A stretch of 64,000 nt of DNA from Streptomyces sp. NBC_00376 (GTDB taxonomy: Bacteria > Actinomycetota > Actinomycetes > Streptomycetales > Streptomycetaceae), in the NCBI RefSeq assembly GCF_036077095.1, contig NZ_CP107960.1:7936001-8000000 (forward strand). Reading direction: 5' to 3'. A program made the position numbers and the translations under genes. Shown here piece after piece: positions 43,322 to 50,799 of the stretch. The notes under the pieces are model-generated. The model had not been told where the DNA came from. It was given only the letters and a program-made list of their open reading frames with translations, and made no database searches. Every line of letters starts with the position of its first letter. The first letter of the stretch is position 1.

Positions 43322-44956
43322 TCAGAGGGTGGCGTAGAGCGCCCCGGCACTGGTCACGGGTCCGGTGCGGAGCCGGTCCGGCCAGTCGAGGGCGAGACCG
43401 AGCGAGGAGCTCAGCCGGTCCTGGAAGGAGGCGAGCCGATGCTCGCTCGCGCGGACCGCACGCGGCGGCAGCCGGTGCTCCAGGCAGTAGGAGACCAGTG
43501 CGCCGACCGCCTCACCGATGCTCCACTGGCCCGCGTGCCCGCCGAGCGCGGGCGCGCTGAGATGGGTGGCGCCGATGTTCAGCCCGGCAGGGAGCAGATT
43601 GTCCACCCGTACCGGCAGCAGCGCCCCCAGCGGCAGCTGGAACGGCAGGCACTCCAGGTCCAGCCCCGCGCCGCCCCCCGTCCCGGGGTGCAGGGTGATC
43701 CGGGAACGCAGGGTGCCCACGCTGTCCGTGAACGTCTCGGCGCCCGGCGCCCCGGCCCGCGCCTCGGCGGTCAGCTGGTGTTCGAGGAGGGTGAACTCGG
43801 CCCGGATGCGCCGGGATTCGCGTACGTGCGCGGCCTTGGCGAACCCGTCGCCGGTGCCCGTGACATCGGGCCGCAGCCGCAGCTCGGGGTAGCCGTGACC
43901 GCCGTCGTGCCGGGGCGCGCGGGTCTGCATCCAGTACAGGAACGACCTGGCCTGCTCGCGTGCCTCCTGCTCGGCCCGCGCCCGTACCTCGTCCCCGCAA
44001 CCGGCGAGCGGGAGCCCGCTGTAGGCGGTCTGCTCCCAGTCGACCAGGGTGATGTCGCTGTCGAACGTACCGGGCAGATACCGGCTCCGGGCGAACGCCC
44101 GCAGCCGGTGCCAGCGGTCGTTGGGCGGTGCCGCCCAGGGCGGGACGTCGTCCGGCTCGTGCAGGAACAGCGGCACGGAGCGGGCCGGTCCGCCGCCCGG
44201 CTCCGCGGTGTCCCAGGAGAAGGTGTCTGACCACCGGTCGTAGCCGGCCGGCCGGTCCACCGTGTGGTCCTCGCCGGGGCGGTGGTCCAGGGCGAAGACC
44301 CAGGAGACCGGCTGCTGGTCCAGCGGATCGGCGACGGCGGGCGCGTGCGGCTCGCCGGTCTCCTCGCGGGACTCGGCGCCGGTGACGTGCTCGACGCCCG
44401 CGAGCGCGAGCAGCTCGCCCAGGTCCGTCGCGTCGATGACGTAGCGGGCACCGACCGTCAGCGGCCGGTCGTCCGCCCCCGCCAGGGTCACCGAGGTCAC
44501 CCGGTCCCCGTCCGCCTGGGCCGCTACCGGACGGTGGCCGAGCAGCAGGGTGAGCCTGCCGGATGCGAGGTGCGGGGTCAGGAGCTCCTGGACGACCGCG
44601 AGTGCGGCGCGCGGCTCGTGGCTGAGATGGCCGGTGGTGCTGAGGCCGGGGTCGAGCAGGGGATCGGCGAACGGCTCGGGGCACAGCGGGTAGTTGCGCC
44701 GGTAGAAGTCGCGTATCCGCTCGCGCAGATCGCGGTAGCCGGGGGAGACGGGGTCCAGTTCGATGCGGTGTCCGTCGGCGAGCGGCACGGCCTGCGCGGT
44801 GAACAGGCCACCGGGCCAGTCGGTCGCCTCGGTGAGCACGACGCGGTGTCCGAACCGGGCGGCGGTCAGCGCGGCGGCGAGACCGCCGAGACCGGCACCG
44901 ACCACCAGGACATCGGTCCCGAGTTCGCGGGTACGGGGGGTGGGGGCGGCGAACAC
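43322..44956 (-). CDS. FAD-dependent oxidoreductase of the FAD_oxidored type
   Basis: A 544-aa flavoprotein. The ADP-binding motif VLVVGAGLGGLAAALTAARFG is at residue 15, followed by EATDWPGGLFTAQAV, YVIDATDLGELLALAG and the C-terminal FAD motif LLPAGLNIGATHLSAPA. This family is often found beside sugar importers and GH genes, and its substrates are mostly unknown; it may oxidise a saccharide or reduce a xenobiotic. GTG 44956 follows GGAGGA by seven bases. It starts 14 bp after the GntR/LacI chimera's stop, so both genes probably form one transcript controlled by that regulator. Confidence 0.87.
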   Translation of the reverse strand: MFAAPTPRTRELGTDVLVVGAGLGGLAAALTAARFGHRVVLTEATDWPGGLFTAQAVPLADGHRIELDPVSPGYRDLRERIRDFYRRNYPLCPEPFADPLLDPGLSTTGHLSHEPRAALAVVQELLTPHLASGRLTLLLGHRPVAAQADGDRVTSVTLAGADDRPLTVGARYVIDATDLGELLALAGVEHVTGAESREETGEPHAPAVADPLDQQPVSWVFALDHRPGEDHTVDRPAGYDRWSDTFSWDTAEPGGGPARSVPLFLHEPDDVPPWAAPPNDRWHRLRAFARSRYLPGTFDSDITLVDWEQTAYSGLPLAGCGDEVRARAEQEAREQARSFLYWMQTRAPRHDGGHGYPELRLRPDVTGTGDGFAKAAHVRESRRIRAEFTLLEHQLTAEARAGAPGAETFTDSVGTLRSRITLHPGTGGGAGLDLECLPFQLPLGALLPVRVDNLLPAGLNIGATHLSAPALGGHAGQWSIGEAVGALVSYCLEHRLPPRAVRASEHRLASFQDRLSSSLGLALDWPDRLRTGPVTSAGALYATL

Positions 44957-44970
44957 AGGAGTCTCCTCCC

Positions 44971-46143
44971 TCAGGGCCGGCGGGCGGCGACGGTACGGAG
45001 CCGGACCGGCACGGACTCGCGCGTCCTGATCCGGACGGGAAGCACGATCTGCTCGGCGCTCCGGTACGGGTCCTCGCCCGCCGCGCGCTCCGCGATCCGG
45101 GTGACCAGCTGCTCGACCGCCCGCAGGCCGATCTCCCTGGCGGGGAGCCGGGCGGCGAAGCTGGTGAGCGGCAGCAGGTCGTAGGGGCCGGCGTCGTCCA
45201 TACCGGCCAGCACGATCTCGTCGGGCACGGCGACGCCGAGCGCGGCCAGGTCGGCGGCCGCGGTGGCGACGGCGAAACCGTGAGCGCACAGCAGCGCGGT
45301 CGGCGGCTCGGGCGAGCCGAGCAGTTCGGTCAGCAGCTCCTTGCGATCGTCCTCGGACAGTGCCGTGTACGAACGCAGCGCGGTCAACTGGGGGAGCAGT
45401 GGCTGGTCATGGGCGCGCAGCGCCTGCTTGTGCCCGGTCATCCGGTCGTGGACGCTGGTGCACTGCGTCTCGCCCCAGAGCGTCGCTATCCGCTCGTGGC
45501 CGTCGGCCAGCAGGTGTTCGGTGAGCCGGTAGCCGACGTCGTAGTTGTCGGCGGTGACCGCGTCGATGGCGAGACCCGGAAAATACCGGTCGACCAGGAC
45601 CATGGGGATGCGCAGGCGCCTGATCTCGGCGAGTACGCCGGGATCGGGCACACCTTGGACGGGGTAGAGGATGATGCCCTCGACCCGGTCCTCGACGGCC
45701 TGGCGCAGCACCTGGTCCTGGCGGGCCAGCGAGGCTTCGTGCGAGGCATGCCCCGTCTCGGTCATATGGACGGCGGAGTCGGAGAAGAACAGCCGCATCC
45801 CGCGCTCCGAACAACCGGACTCGATCCCGCGCAGCACCTCCGACTGGTACGGACCCTGGCCGCTGATGATGCAGGCGATCACCCCGGACCGGTGCGCCGC
45901 GACGGGCTCCGCGGCCCGGTCCTCAGGGTCGGCGACAAAGGTCCCCTGGCCCCGCCGACGCACCAACAACCCTTCCGCGACAAGGTCGTTGAGCGCCCGG
46001 ACAGCGGTGGTGGAGCTGACCTGGAAGCGCTCGCGCAGCTGGTTCTGAGTGATGAACGGAGCACCGGCCTCGTACTCGTCACGTGCCACCTCGGCCCGCA
46101 ACTCGTCCTTGATGCGCTGGTACTTGGGCCCAGACGTACCCAT
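44971..46143 (-). CDS. GntR/LacI chimeric repressor (AraR-like)
   Basis: A 390-aa regulator combining a GntR winged helix (residues 1-70: PKYQRIKDELRAEVARDEYE, ITQNQLRERFQVSSTTAVRALNDL, GQGTFV) with a LacI/ribose-binding-like effector domain (HRSGVIACIISGQGPYQSEVLRGIE, VVLVDRYFPGL-type hinge, PTALLCAHGFAVATAA, EIVLAGMDD). AraR of Bacillus has this architecture and binds arabinose. Here the ligand is unknown. ATG 46143 follows a GGTGG-rich site. The palindrome TTGACGCGTCAA lies 22 bp upstream, suggesting autoregulation together with the FAD oxidoreductase. Confidence 0.9.
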   Translation of the reverse strand: MGTSGPKYQRIKDELRAEVARDEYEAGAPFITQNQLRERFQVSSTTAVRALNDLVAEGLLVRRRGQGTFVADPEDRAAEPVAAHRSGVIACIISGQGPYQSEVLRGIESGCSERGMRLFFSDSAVHMTETGHASHEASLARQDQVLRQAVEDRVEGIILYPVQGVPDPGVLAEIRRLRIPMVLVDRYFPGLAIDAVTADNYDVGYRLTEHLLADGHERIATLWGETQCTSVHDRMTGHKQALRAHDQPLLPQLTALRSYTALSEDDRKELLTELLGSPEPPTALLCAHGFAVATAAADLAALGVAVPDEIVLAGMDDAGPYDLLPLTSFAARLPAREIGLRAVEQLVTRIAERAAGEDPYRSAEQIVLPVRIRTRESVPVRLRTVAARRP

Positions 46144-46164
46144 CCAGCCACCACCCTTTCGGAT

Positions 46165-46176
46165 TTGACGCGTCAA
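46165..46176. promoter_or_regulatory. TTGACGCGTCAA palindrome, copy 1
   Basis: A perfect 12-bp palindrome 22 bp upstream of the GntR/LacI chimera start, within its likely promoter. It is probably that regulator's operator. Confidence 0.8.
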
Positions 46177-46247
46177 TCGGCGTTGACCTCAGTGTGGTGG
46201 GGGTTAATGCATTATTTCAAGGGGGTTGCAGGGAAAGGATCGACAAC

Positions 46248-46288
46248 TTGGTGCGTCAAGCCGGAAGTTCGGTGATTTAACGCGTCAA
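46248..46288. promoter_or_regulatory. TTRACGCGTCAA sites, copies 2 and 3
   Basis: TTAACGCGTCAA at 46277-46288 differs by one base from the perfect palindrome at 46165-46176, centred 112 bp away; a weaker TTGGTGCGTCAA is at 46248-46259. With copy 1 they fill the 179-bp gap between the two regulator genes and could support DNA looping. Confidence 0.7.
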
Positions 46289-46322
46289 CTCACTTTTCCG
46301 AAAGGAGACTTGATCTGCGGGA

Positions 46323-47393
46323 TCAGCCGATCAAACGGGGCGGCGGTGCCGTACTGGCCCGTACCACCAGGCGCGAGGGCACGGCGAGCGTGCGCGGCGA
46401 AGCCGTCGCGTCGCCGAGGGCCAGCAGCAGCGCCCGGCGGCCGATCTCCTCCAGCGGCAGCCGTACGGTGGTCAGCGCGGGGGTGACGTCGCAGGCCACG
46501 GGCAGATCGTCGAAGCCGACGACGGAGACGTCGGAGGGAACGCTCCGGCCGAGGTCGTCACGGAGCGCGGCGAGCGCACCCAGCGCCATGGCGTCGTTGA
46601 GCGCGAACAGTGCGGTGATCCCCGGCGACCTGCGGAACAGCCGCACCGCCGCGGTCCGCCCGCCCTCCCGGGTGAAGTCGGCCTCCACGCGGTGGTGCTC
46701 CTGCACGACGACGCCCAGCTCGGCGGCCCGCTCCAGGAAGCCGAGCAGCCGATCCTGTACGGAGACGAGGGCCAGTGGTCCGCAGATGACGCCGATCTCG
46801 GTGTGCCCCAGCCCGGCGAGGTGCTCGGCGACCGCCCGGCCGCCCTCGCGGTTGCCCGGCACGATGGTGTCCACCGGGAGGTCCTGGTGCGCGACGGCGG
46901 TCACTCGGCCGCCCTGTGCCGCGAAGGCCTCCAGCTCCTGGGTGAGCGCGGGGCTCCCGCCGGTGAAGCCGGATCCGGCGAGGACCACGGCACGGGCCCG
47001 CTGCGCCCGCAGCCGGGCCACGTACTCCGCCTGGAGTCCGGGCTCGTGGAAGGTGCCCGCCAGCATCACCAGGAGCTTGTGGTCGCGGGCGACCTCCATG
47101 ACACCGGCCGCGATGGCGGAGTAGTACGCGTCGTTCACGTCGTGCACGACCAGACCGACGATGGACGTCGTGGACTGCACGAGCGCGCGAGCCGGTGCGT
47201 TGGACACGTAGCGGAGCCGGGCGGCCGCCTCCAGGACGCGCTCCTGGAGCTCCTGGGTGACGTTGCGGTCGCTGTCGCTGAGGACGCGTGAAGCCGTGGC
47301 GAGAGAGACCCCGGCGTCCTGCGCGACCTGCTGGAGCGTCACGGCGGACGACGGGCGGGGACGGGCTGAACGTCGATTGACCTGGCTCTGCAT
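46323..47393 (-). CDS. LacI-family repressor of the 25-kb carbohydrate locus
   Basis: A 356-aa LacI-type regulator: helix-turn-helix at about 18-65 (VTLQQVAQDAGVSLATASRVL, hinge YVSNAPARALVQ), effector domain with GLVVHDVNDAYYSAIAAGVME, ITALFALNDAMALGALAAL and DVSVVGFDDLPVA. ATG 47393 lacks a ribosome site but has TATCGT six bases upstream, a leaderless layout, and a GAAAGCGTTTTCC operator just above it, so it likely represses itself. Copies of that operator precede four other transcription units in the locus, so it is the probable locus regulator. Confidence 0.93.
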   Translation of the reverse strand: MQSQVNRRSARPRPSSAVTLQQVAQDAGVSLATASRVLSDSDRNVTQELQERVLEAAARLRYVSNAPARALVQSTTSIVGLVVHDVNDAYYSAIAAGVMEVARDHKLLVMLAGTFHEPGLQAEYVARLRAQRARAVVLAGSGFTGGSPALTQELEAFAAQGGRVTAVAHQDLPVDTIVPGNREGGRAVAEHLAGLGHTEIGVICGPLALVSVQDRLLGFLERAAELGVVVQEHHRVEADFTREGGRTAAVRLFRRSPGITALFALNDAMALGALAALRDDLGRSVPSDVSVVGFDDLPVACDVTPALTTVRLPLEEIGRRALLLALGDATASPRTLAVPSRLVVRASTAPPPRLIG

Positions 47394-47399
47394 GGGGCT

Positions 47400-47426
47400 A
47401 CGATAGCCGCACTGAAAGCGTTTTCC
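47400..47426 (-). promoter_or_regulatory. Leaderless promoter and operator of the LacI gene
   Basis: On the minus strand the operator GGAAAACGCTTTCA (47413-47426) is followed by the -10 element TATCGT (47400-47405) and, six bases later, ATG 47393. The operator covers the -35/spacer region, a simple layout for autorepression. Confidence 0.7.
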
Positions 47427-47477
47427 CATTGCGCAGGCCACAGGAAACCGGCCACCGGCACCCTCCCGCCCGTGAGG

Positions 47478-48719
47478 TCAGTCCGTGCGCCACCGGCCCG
47501 GGACGGCGGGTGGCAACGGAGTCGCACAGCGGCAGACGGCATCGTCCCGGAAGGCGTACCGCCGCTCGGTCTCCGGAGTGAGCCGGACGCCGAGCCCCGG
47601 GGCCCGTGGAGCGAGCAGGTGACCGCCCGCCAGACGGAACGGTTCGACCAGCAGGTCCGACCGCAGCGGGTACCCGGGCATCGGCCACTCGGCCAGCCGT
47701 CCGCCGCCCGCGAAGGCGGTGTGATAGTTGGCCGCCTGGCACACGGCGCTGCCCCAGCAATGGACCACCACATCGACCCCGTGCTCCGCCGCGCCCGCGA
47801 AGACTGCCAGCGTCTGGCGCGGACCGCCGACGACCGTGACGTCCGGCTGCACCAGGTCGTAGTGCCCAAGGGCCATGCGCTCCAGCAGTTCCTGCGCGGT
47901 GGTGACGGTCTCCCCGCCCGCCACCGGACAGCCCGCCGCCCGCCGCAGAGCGGGATACTCGGCGGTCCGGGCGGGCCCCAGCGGCTCCTCCAGGAACCGC
48001 ACCGGCCACCGGGTGCCGCCCCTTACCGCGTCGAGGAACGCCAGCGCCTGCGCCACAGACTGGCCCGGGTCCGCCAGATTCTGTGCCATGTCGACGGCGA
48101 CGCCGATGCCGTGCGCGGCCGCGTGTTCCAGCGTCCACACCGCCTTGTCCGCCTCGTGGCCCCGCGACCTGATCTTGAAGGTGTCGATGCCGAGGGCCGC
48201 CACGGCGGCGATCTCGGCGGCCATCGCCGACGGGGAGGTCGAGTCGCCCCCGCTGGCGTAGAGCCGGATCGCGTCCGTGCGGCGGCCGCCCAGCAACTCG
48301 TACGCGGGCACGCCCGCCCGCTTCCCGAGGGCGTCCACCAGGGCCGCCTCCACGGCGGAGACGACGTGGCGGGCCGCCCCCTGGAGACTCCAGTAGCCCG
48401 TCACGAGCACCATGTCCCGGTACCGCTCCTCCAGCTCTCCGGCCGGACGGCCGATCAGGTACGGGGCGATCAGATCGACCGTCGACACGAAGACCTGCGG
48501 CGCGAAGACGGCGAGGTAGCCCTCTCCGAGCCCGGTCGTACCGTCGTCCAGAGTGACCTCGACCAGACCCGTCGTGCGCCACCCGGTCGGCAGCGCCAGA
48601 CGCACCTCCAGATTCTCCGGATCCGCGTACGGGGCGCTGAGCAGCACCGGCCGGATCGCCGCGATGCGCACTCCGTCGCCGATCGGTGCGTCGTGGTGCG
48701 GGGCGGGGGGTTCGGGCAT
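47478..48719 (-). CDS. Enolase-superfamily protein (mandelate racemase/sugar acid dehydratase type)
   Basis: A 413-aa metal-dependent enzyme. The capping domain ends near residue 125 and the barrel shows the catalytic Lys strand IDTFKIRSRG (K-x-R in place of the common K-x-K), metal ligands Asp in VAVDMAQN, Glu in RFLEEPLG and Glu in AGGETVTT, and a C-terminal His in VVVHCWGS. Such proteins abstract the alpha-proton of a carboxylate, typically dehydrating aldonic or uronic acids. ATG 48719 follows GAGGA. It is the third gene of a leftward operon with a 2-hydroxyacid dehydrogenase and a DUF6807 protein, suggesting acid-sugar catabolism. Confidence 0.9.
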   Translation of the reverse strand: MPEPPAPHHDAPIGDGVRIAAIRPVLLSAPYADPENLEVRLALPTGWRTTGLVEVTLDDGTTGLGEGYLAVFAPQVFVSTVDLIAPYLIGRPAGELEERYRDMVLVTGYWSLQGAARHVVSAVEAALVDALGKRAGVPAYELLGGRRTDAIRLYASGGDSTSPSAMAAEIAAVAALGIDTFKIRSRGHEADKAVWTLEHAAAHGIGVAVDMAQNLADPGQSVAQALAFLDAVRGGTRWPVRFLEEPLGPARTAEYPALRRAAGCPVAGGETVTTAQELLERMALGHYDLVQPDVTVVGGPRQTLAVFAGAAEHGVDVVVHCWGSAVCQAANYHTAFAGGGRLAEWPMPGYPLRSDLLVEPFRLAGGHLLAPRAPGLGVRLTPETERRYAFRDDAVCRCATPLPPAVPGRWRTD

Positions 48720-48731
48720 GGCGTCGCGTCC

Positions 48732-49694
48732 TCAGAATCCTCTGGACCACTGCACGGGGTTTCGCAATGGTGAACCGGCATGGAAACGGCGCCAGTTGTC
48801 GGCGAACAGGTCGACGACCCGGGCGCTCTCGTCCGTGGAACCACCTGCGGTGTGCTGGGTGAGGACGACACCGGGACAGGTCCACAGCGGGTGACCGGCG
48901 GGCAGCGGTTCCTCCCCGGTGACGTCCAGCACGGCTCCGCCGAGCCGCCCGGAGGTCAGCCCGGACACCAGTGCCTCCTCGTCCACAAGCGATCCCCGCC
49001 CGGCGTTCACCAGAACGGCTCCCGGCCGCAGCAGGGCCAGCCGTCGCGCGTCGAGCAGTCCGCTCGTCTCCGGCGTCCCGGGCAGCAGCCCCACCACCAC
49101 GTCGAATCCGGGCAGTCGCTCATCGAGCCCGGCCAGGGTGCGGATGTCGCCGGAGCCGCGCGCGAAGTGCGTGACGGGGCAGCCGAACGGGCCGAGCAGC
49201 TCGGCGAACCGCCGGGCGATGGAGCCCCGGCCCAGGACGAGCACCCGGGCCCCGGTCAGCAGACGCAGCCGGGGCCGCACGGCGGACTTCGCCCAACTGC
49301 CTTCGGCGCGCAGCCCGGAAAGCAGGTCGATGCCGCGATGGAGCGTCAGGATTCCCGCCAGGCAGGACTGTGCCACCGGGTCGGCGAAGACATCCCCCAG
49401 GTTGGTCACGGTCAGCCGTCGGCCGAGTACGGGCCAGTCCAGCCCCAGATAGTCGTCGATCCCGACCGAGGCGAGCTGCAGCCACTTCAGCCGGGGCGCG
49501 TTCGCCACCCGGTCCGCCCGGGGATTGCCGAGTGCCGTGCCGGCCTCGGCGAGGGCGCGGGCATCCGACTCCGACGTGGTTCCCGGCTCGGCGAACCACA
49601 CGGGCCCGGGAAAGAGTTCACGCAGGCGGGCGCGCTCGGCACCGGGGAGCGACAGCTCCACGTACAGGCCGCCACGGTCCTTGTCCGGGTTCAC
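48732..49694 (-). CDS. D-isomer-specific 2-hydroxyacid dehydrogenase
   Basis: A 320-aa NAD(P)-dependent enzyme interconverting 2-hydroxy and 2-oxo acids. The nucleotide motif is VLVLGRGSIARRFAELLGPFG near residue 140; catalytic residues are Arg in LVNAGRGSLVDEEAL, Glu in VTGEEPLP and His in LTQHTAGGS. GTG 49694 forms a GTGA overlap with the stop of the upstream DUF6807 gene and is translationally coupled to it; the adjacent GTG 49697 is equally placed after GGAG. Its substrate probably comes from the same pathway as the enolase-superfamily protein 12 bp downstream. Confidence 0.9.
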   Translation of the reverse strand: MNPDKDRGGLYVELSLPGAERARLRELFPGPVWFAEPGTTSESDARALAEAGTALGNPRADRVANAPRLKWLQLASVGIDDYLGLDWPVLGRRLTVTNLGDVFADPVAQSCLAGILTLHRGIDLLSGLRAEGSWAKSAVRPRLRLLTGARVLVLGRGSIARRFAELLGPFGCPVTHFARGSGDIRTLAGLDERLPGFDVVVGLLPGTPETSGLLDARRLALLRPGAVLVNAGRGSLVDEEALVSGLTSGRLGGAVLDVTGEEPLPAGHPLWTCPGVVLTQHTAGGSTDESARVVDLFADNWRRFHAGSPLRNPVQWSRGF

Positions 49695-50671
49695 CACGGG
49701 TGCTCCGCGAGATACTCGGTGATCCGTTCCCGGTCCCACTGCCCGTCCGCGACGGTGACCCGGTAGCGGCGGGCCAGGGTGTCGCCCGGGGCGAGCTCCA
49801 GCTCCTCGTGGAACGCGAATGAGGGGGCCACCGCGGCGAAGGGCTCGTCGCGGACGAACCAGTGCGCCGGGTGGGTGCCGGCCGCTCCCGTGTGATCGTT
49901 CTCCGGGGCGTGCTGGAAGATCAGTGTGGCGTGTCCGTCGGCGCCGTCGTGTTCGCCGCTGTAGGCCAGCCAGGGGGCCTGCGCCCCCATAAGCACCGGG
50001 CCCTCCCCGTCCGGGCCGAGGATCCGGCCGCCGCGGAAGGCGCGGGGCCCGCGCCAGAAGAGGCCGGTGTAGCCGGCCGCCTCCCGGCCGTGGGTCGTCG
50101 GGCTGCCGAAGAGCAGCGGTTCGGTGCGCCGGTTGGTGATCGCGCTGGACCAGGTCAGCGTCCAGCTGCCGCCGGTGCCCTTCTCCGTGGTGCCGGAGCT
50201 TGTGCCGGTGCCGGATCCGGCACCGGTGTGCTCGACGTCATGCAGTTCGATCCGGCGCAGCTCGTCCGCCCAGTGCGTGCCGTCGTTGTGGCGCCAGCTC
50301 AGCCGCTCCGCGACGACCGCGCGTCCGGCATCCGCCGCGATCTCGTCGAATCCGATGTGCGCCATCGACCCGACCCGCTCGGGCAGCGGCACGTAGTCCC
50401 GGCCGTGCACATAGGTGTTGCCTCCCCACAGGTTCTGCCCGGAGAGGTGGGAGGCCGTCATCTGGAGGCCCTTGTGCCAGCGGTGATCGTTTGGCCGATA
50501 GCCGGTGACAACGTTGTCGGTCAGTGTGCGCATGGGGTGGATGTACGGCTTCGGGGCCTCCCAGGCCGCTTCCGGACGGTAGACGTAACTGATCAGATCG
50601 ATGCCGCCGCGCTCCTCCGTGACCGTGATCCGGTCGCCGTGGGCGTGCGTGATGCGCAGTGGGCTGCTCAT
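49691..50671 (-). CDS. DUF6807 (PmoA-named) family protein
   Basis: A 326-aa protein of the family often mislabelled methane oxygenase PmoA. The hallmark segment is KPYIHPMRTLTDNVVTGYRP followed by NDHRWHKGLQMTASHLSG, then THGREAAGYTGLFWRGPRAF and HPAHWFVRDEPFAAVAPSFAF. It has no membrane helices, so it is certainly not a methane monooxygenase subunit. Members sit in sugar-use loci beside Gfo/Idh dehydrogenases, but the reaction is unknown. ATG 50671 is the first gene of its operon, and a LacI-type operator lies 25 bp upstream. Confidence 0.85.
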   Translation of the reverse strand: MSSPLRITHAHGDRITVTEERGGIDLISYVYRPEAAWEAPKPYIHPMRTLTDNVVTGYRPNDHRWHKGLQMTASHLSGQNLWGGNTYVHGRDYVPLPERVGSMAHIGFDEIAADAGRAVVAERLSWRHNDGTHWADELRRIELHDVEHTGAGSGTGTSSGTTEKGTGGSWTLTWSSAITNRRTEPLLFGSPTTHGREAAGYTGLFWRGPRAFRGGRILGPDGEGPVLMGAQAPWLAYSGEHDGADGHATLIFQHAPENDHTGAAGTHPAHWFVRDEPFAAVAPSFAFHEELELAPGDTLARRYRVTVADGQWDRERITEYLAEHPW

Positions 50672-50695
50672 GTCCCGAGTCTCCTGGATGCGGCT

Positions 50696-50709
50696 GGAAA
50701 GCGCTTACC
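50696..50709. promoter_or_regulatory. LacI-type operator before the DUF6807 operon
   Basis: GGAAAGCGCTTACC (flanked by CT and G) is another member of the GGAAA-nCGn-TTTCC site family and is near-palindromic. It is 25-38 bp upstream of the DUF6807 start and marks the right edge of the locus. Confidence 0.75.
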
Positions 50710-50799
50710 GCAACCTAGGGCCTGCGTCGGAGGGACGTCAACAGCAACGCGGGACGAGGGCGGCTGCGATGCGGAAGGGGTGGTGCGCGTGCGCCGCGG

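Noticed and set aside
49691..50671. Methane/particulate monooxygenase subunit, as the family name PmoA suggests
   Set aside because: There are no membrane helices or copper ligands; it is the soluble DUF6807 family and sits in a sugar operon.
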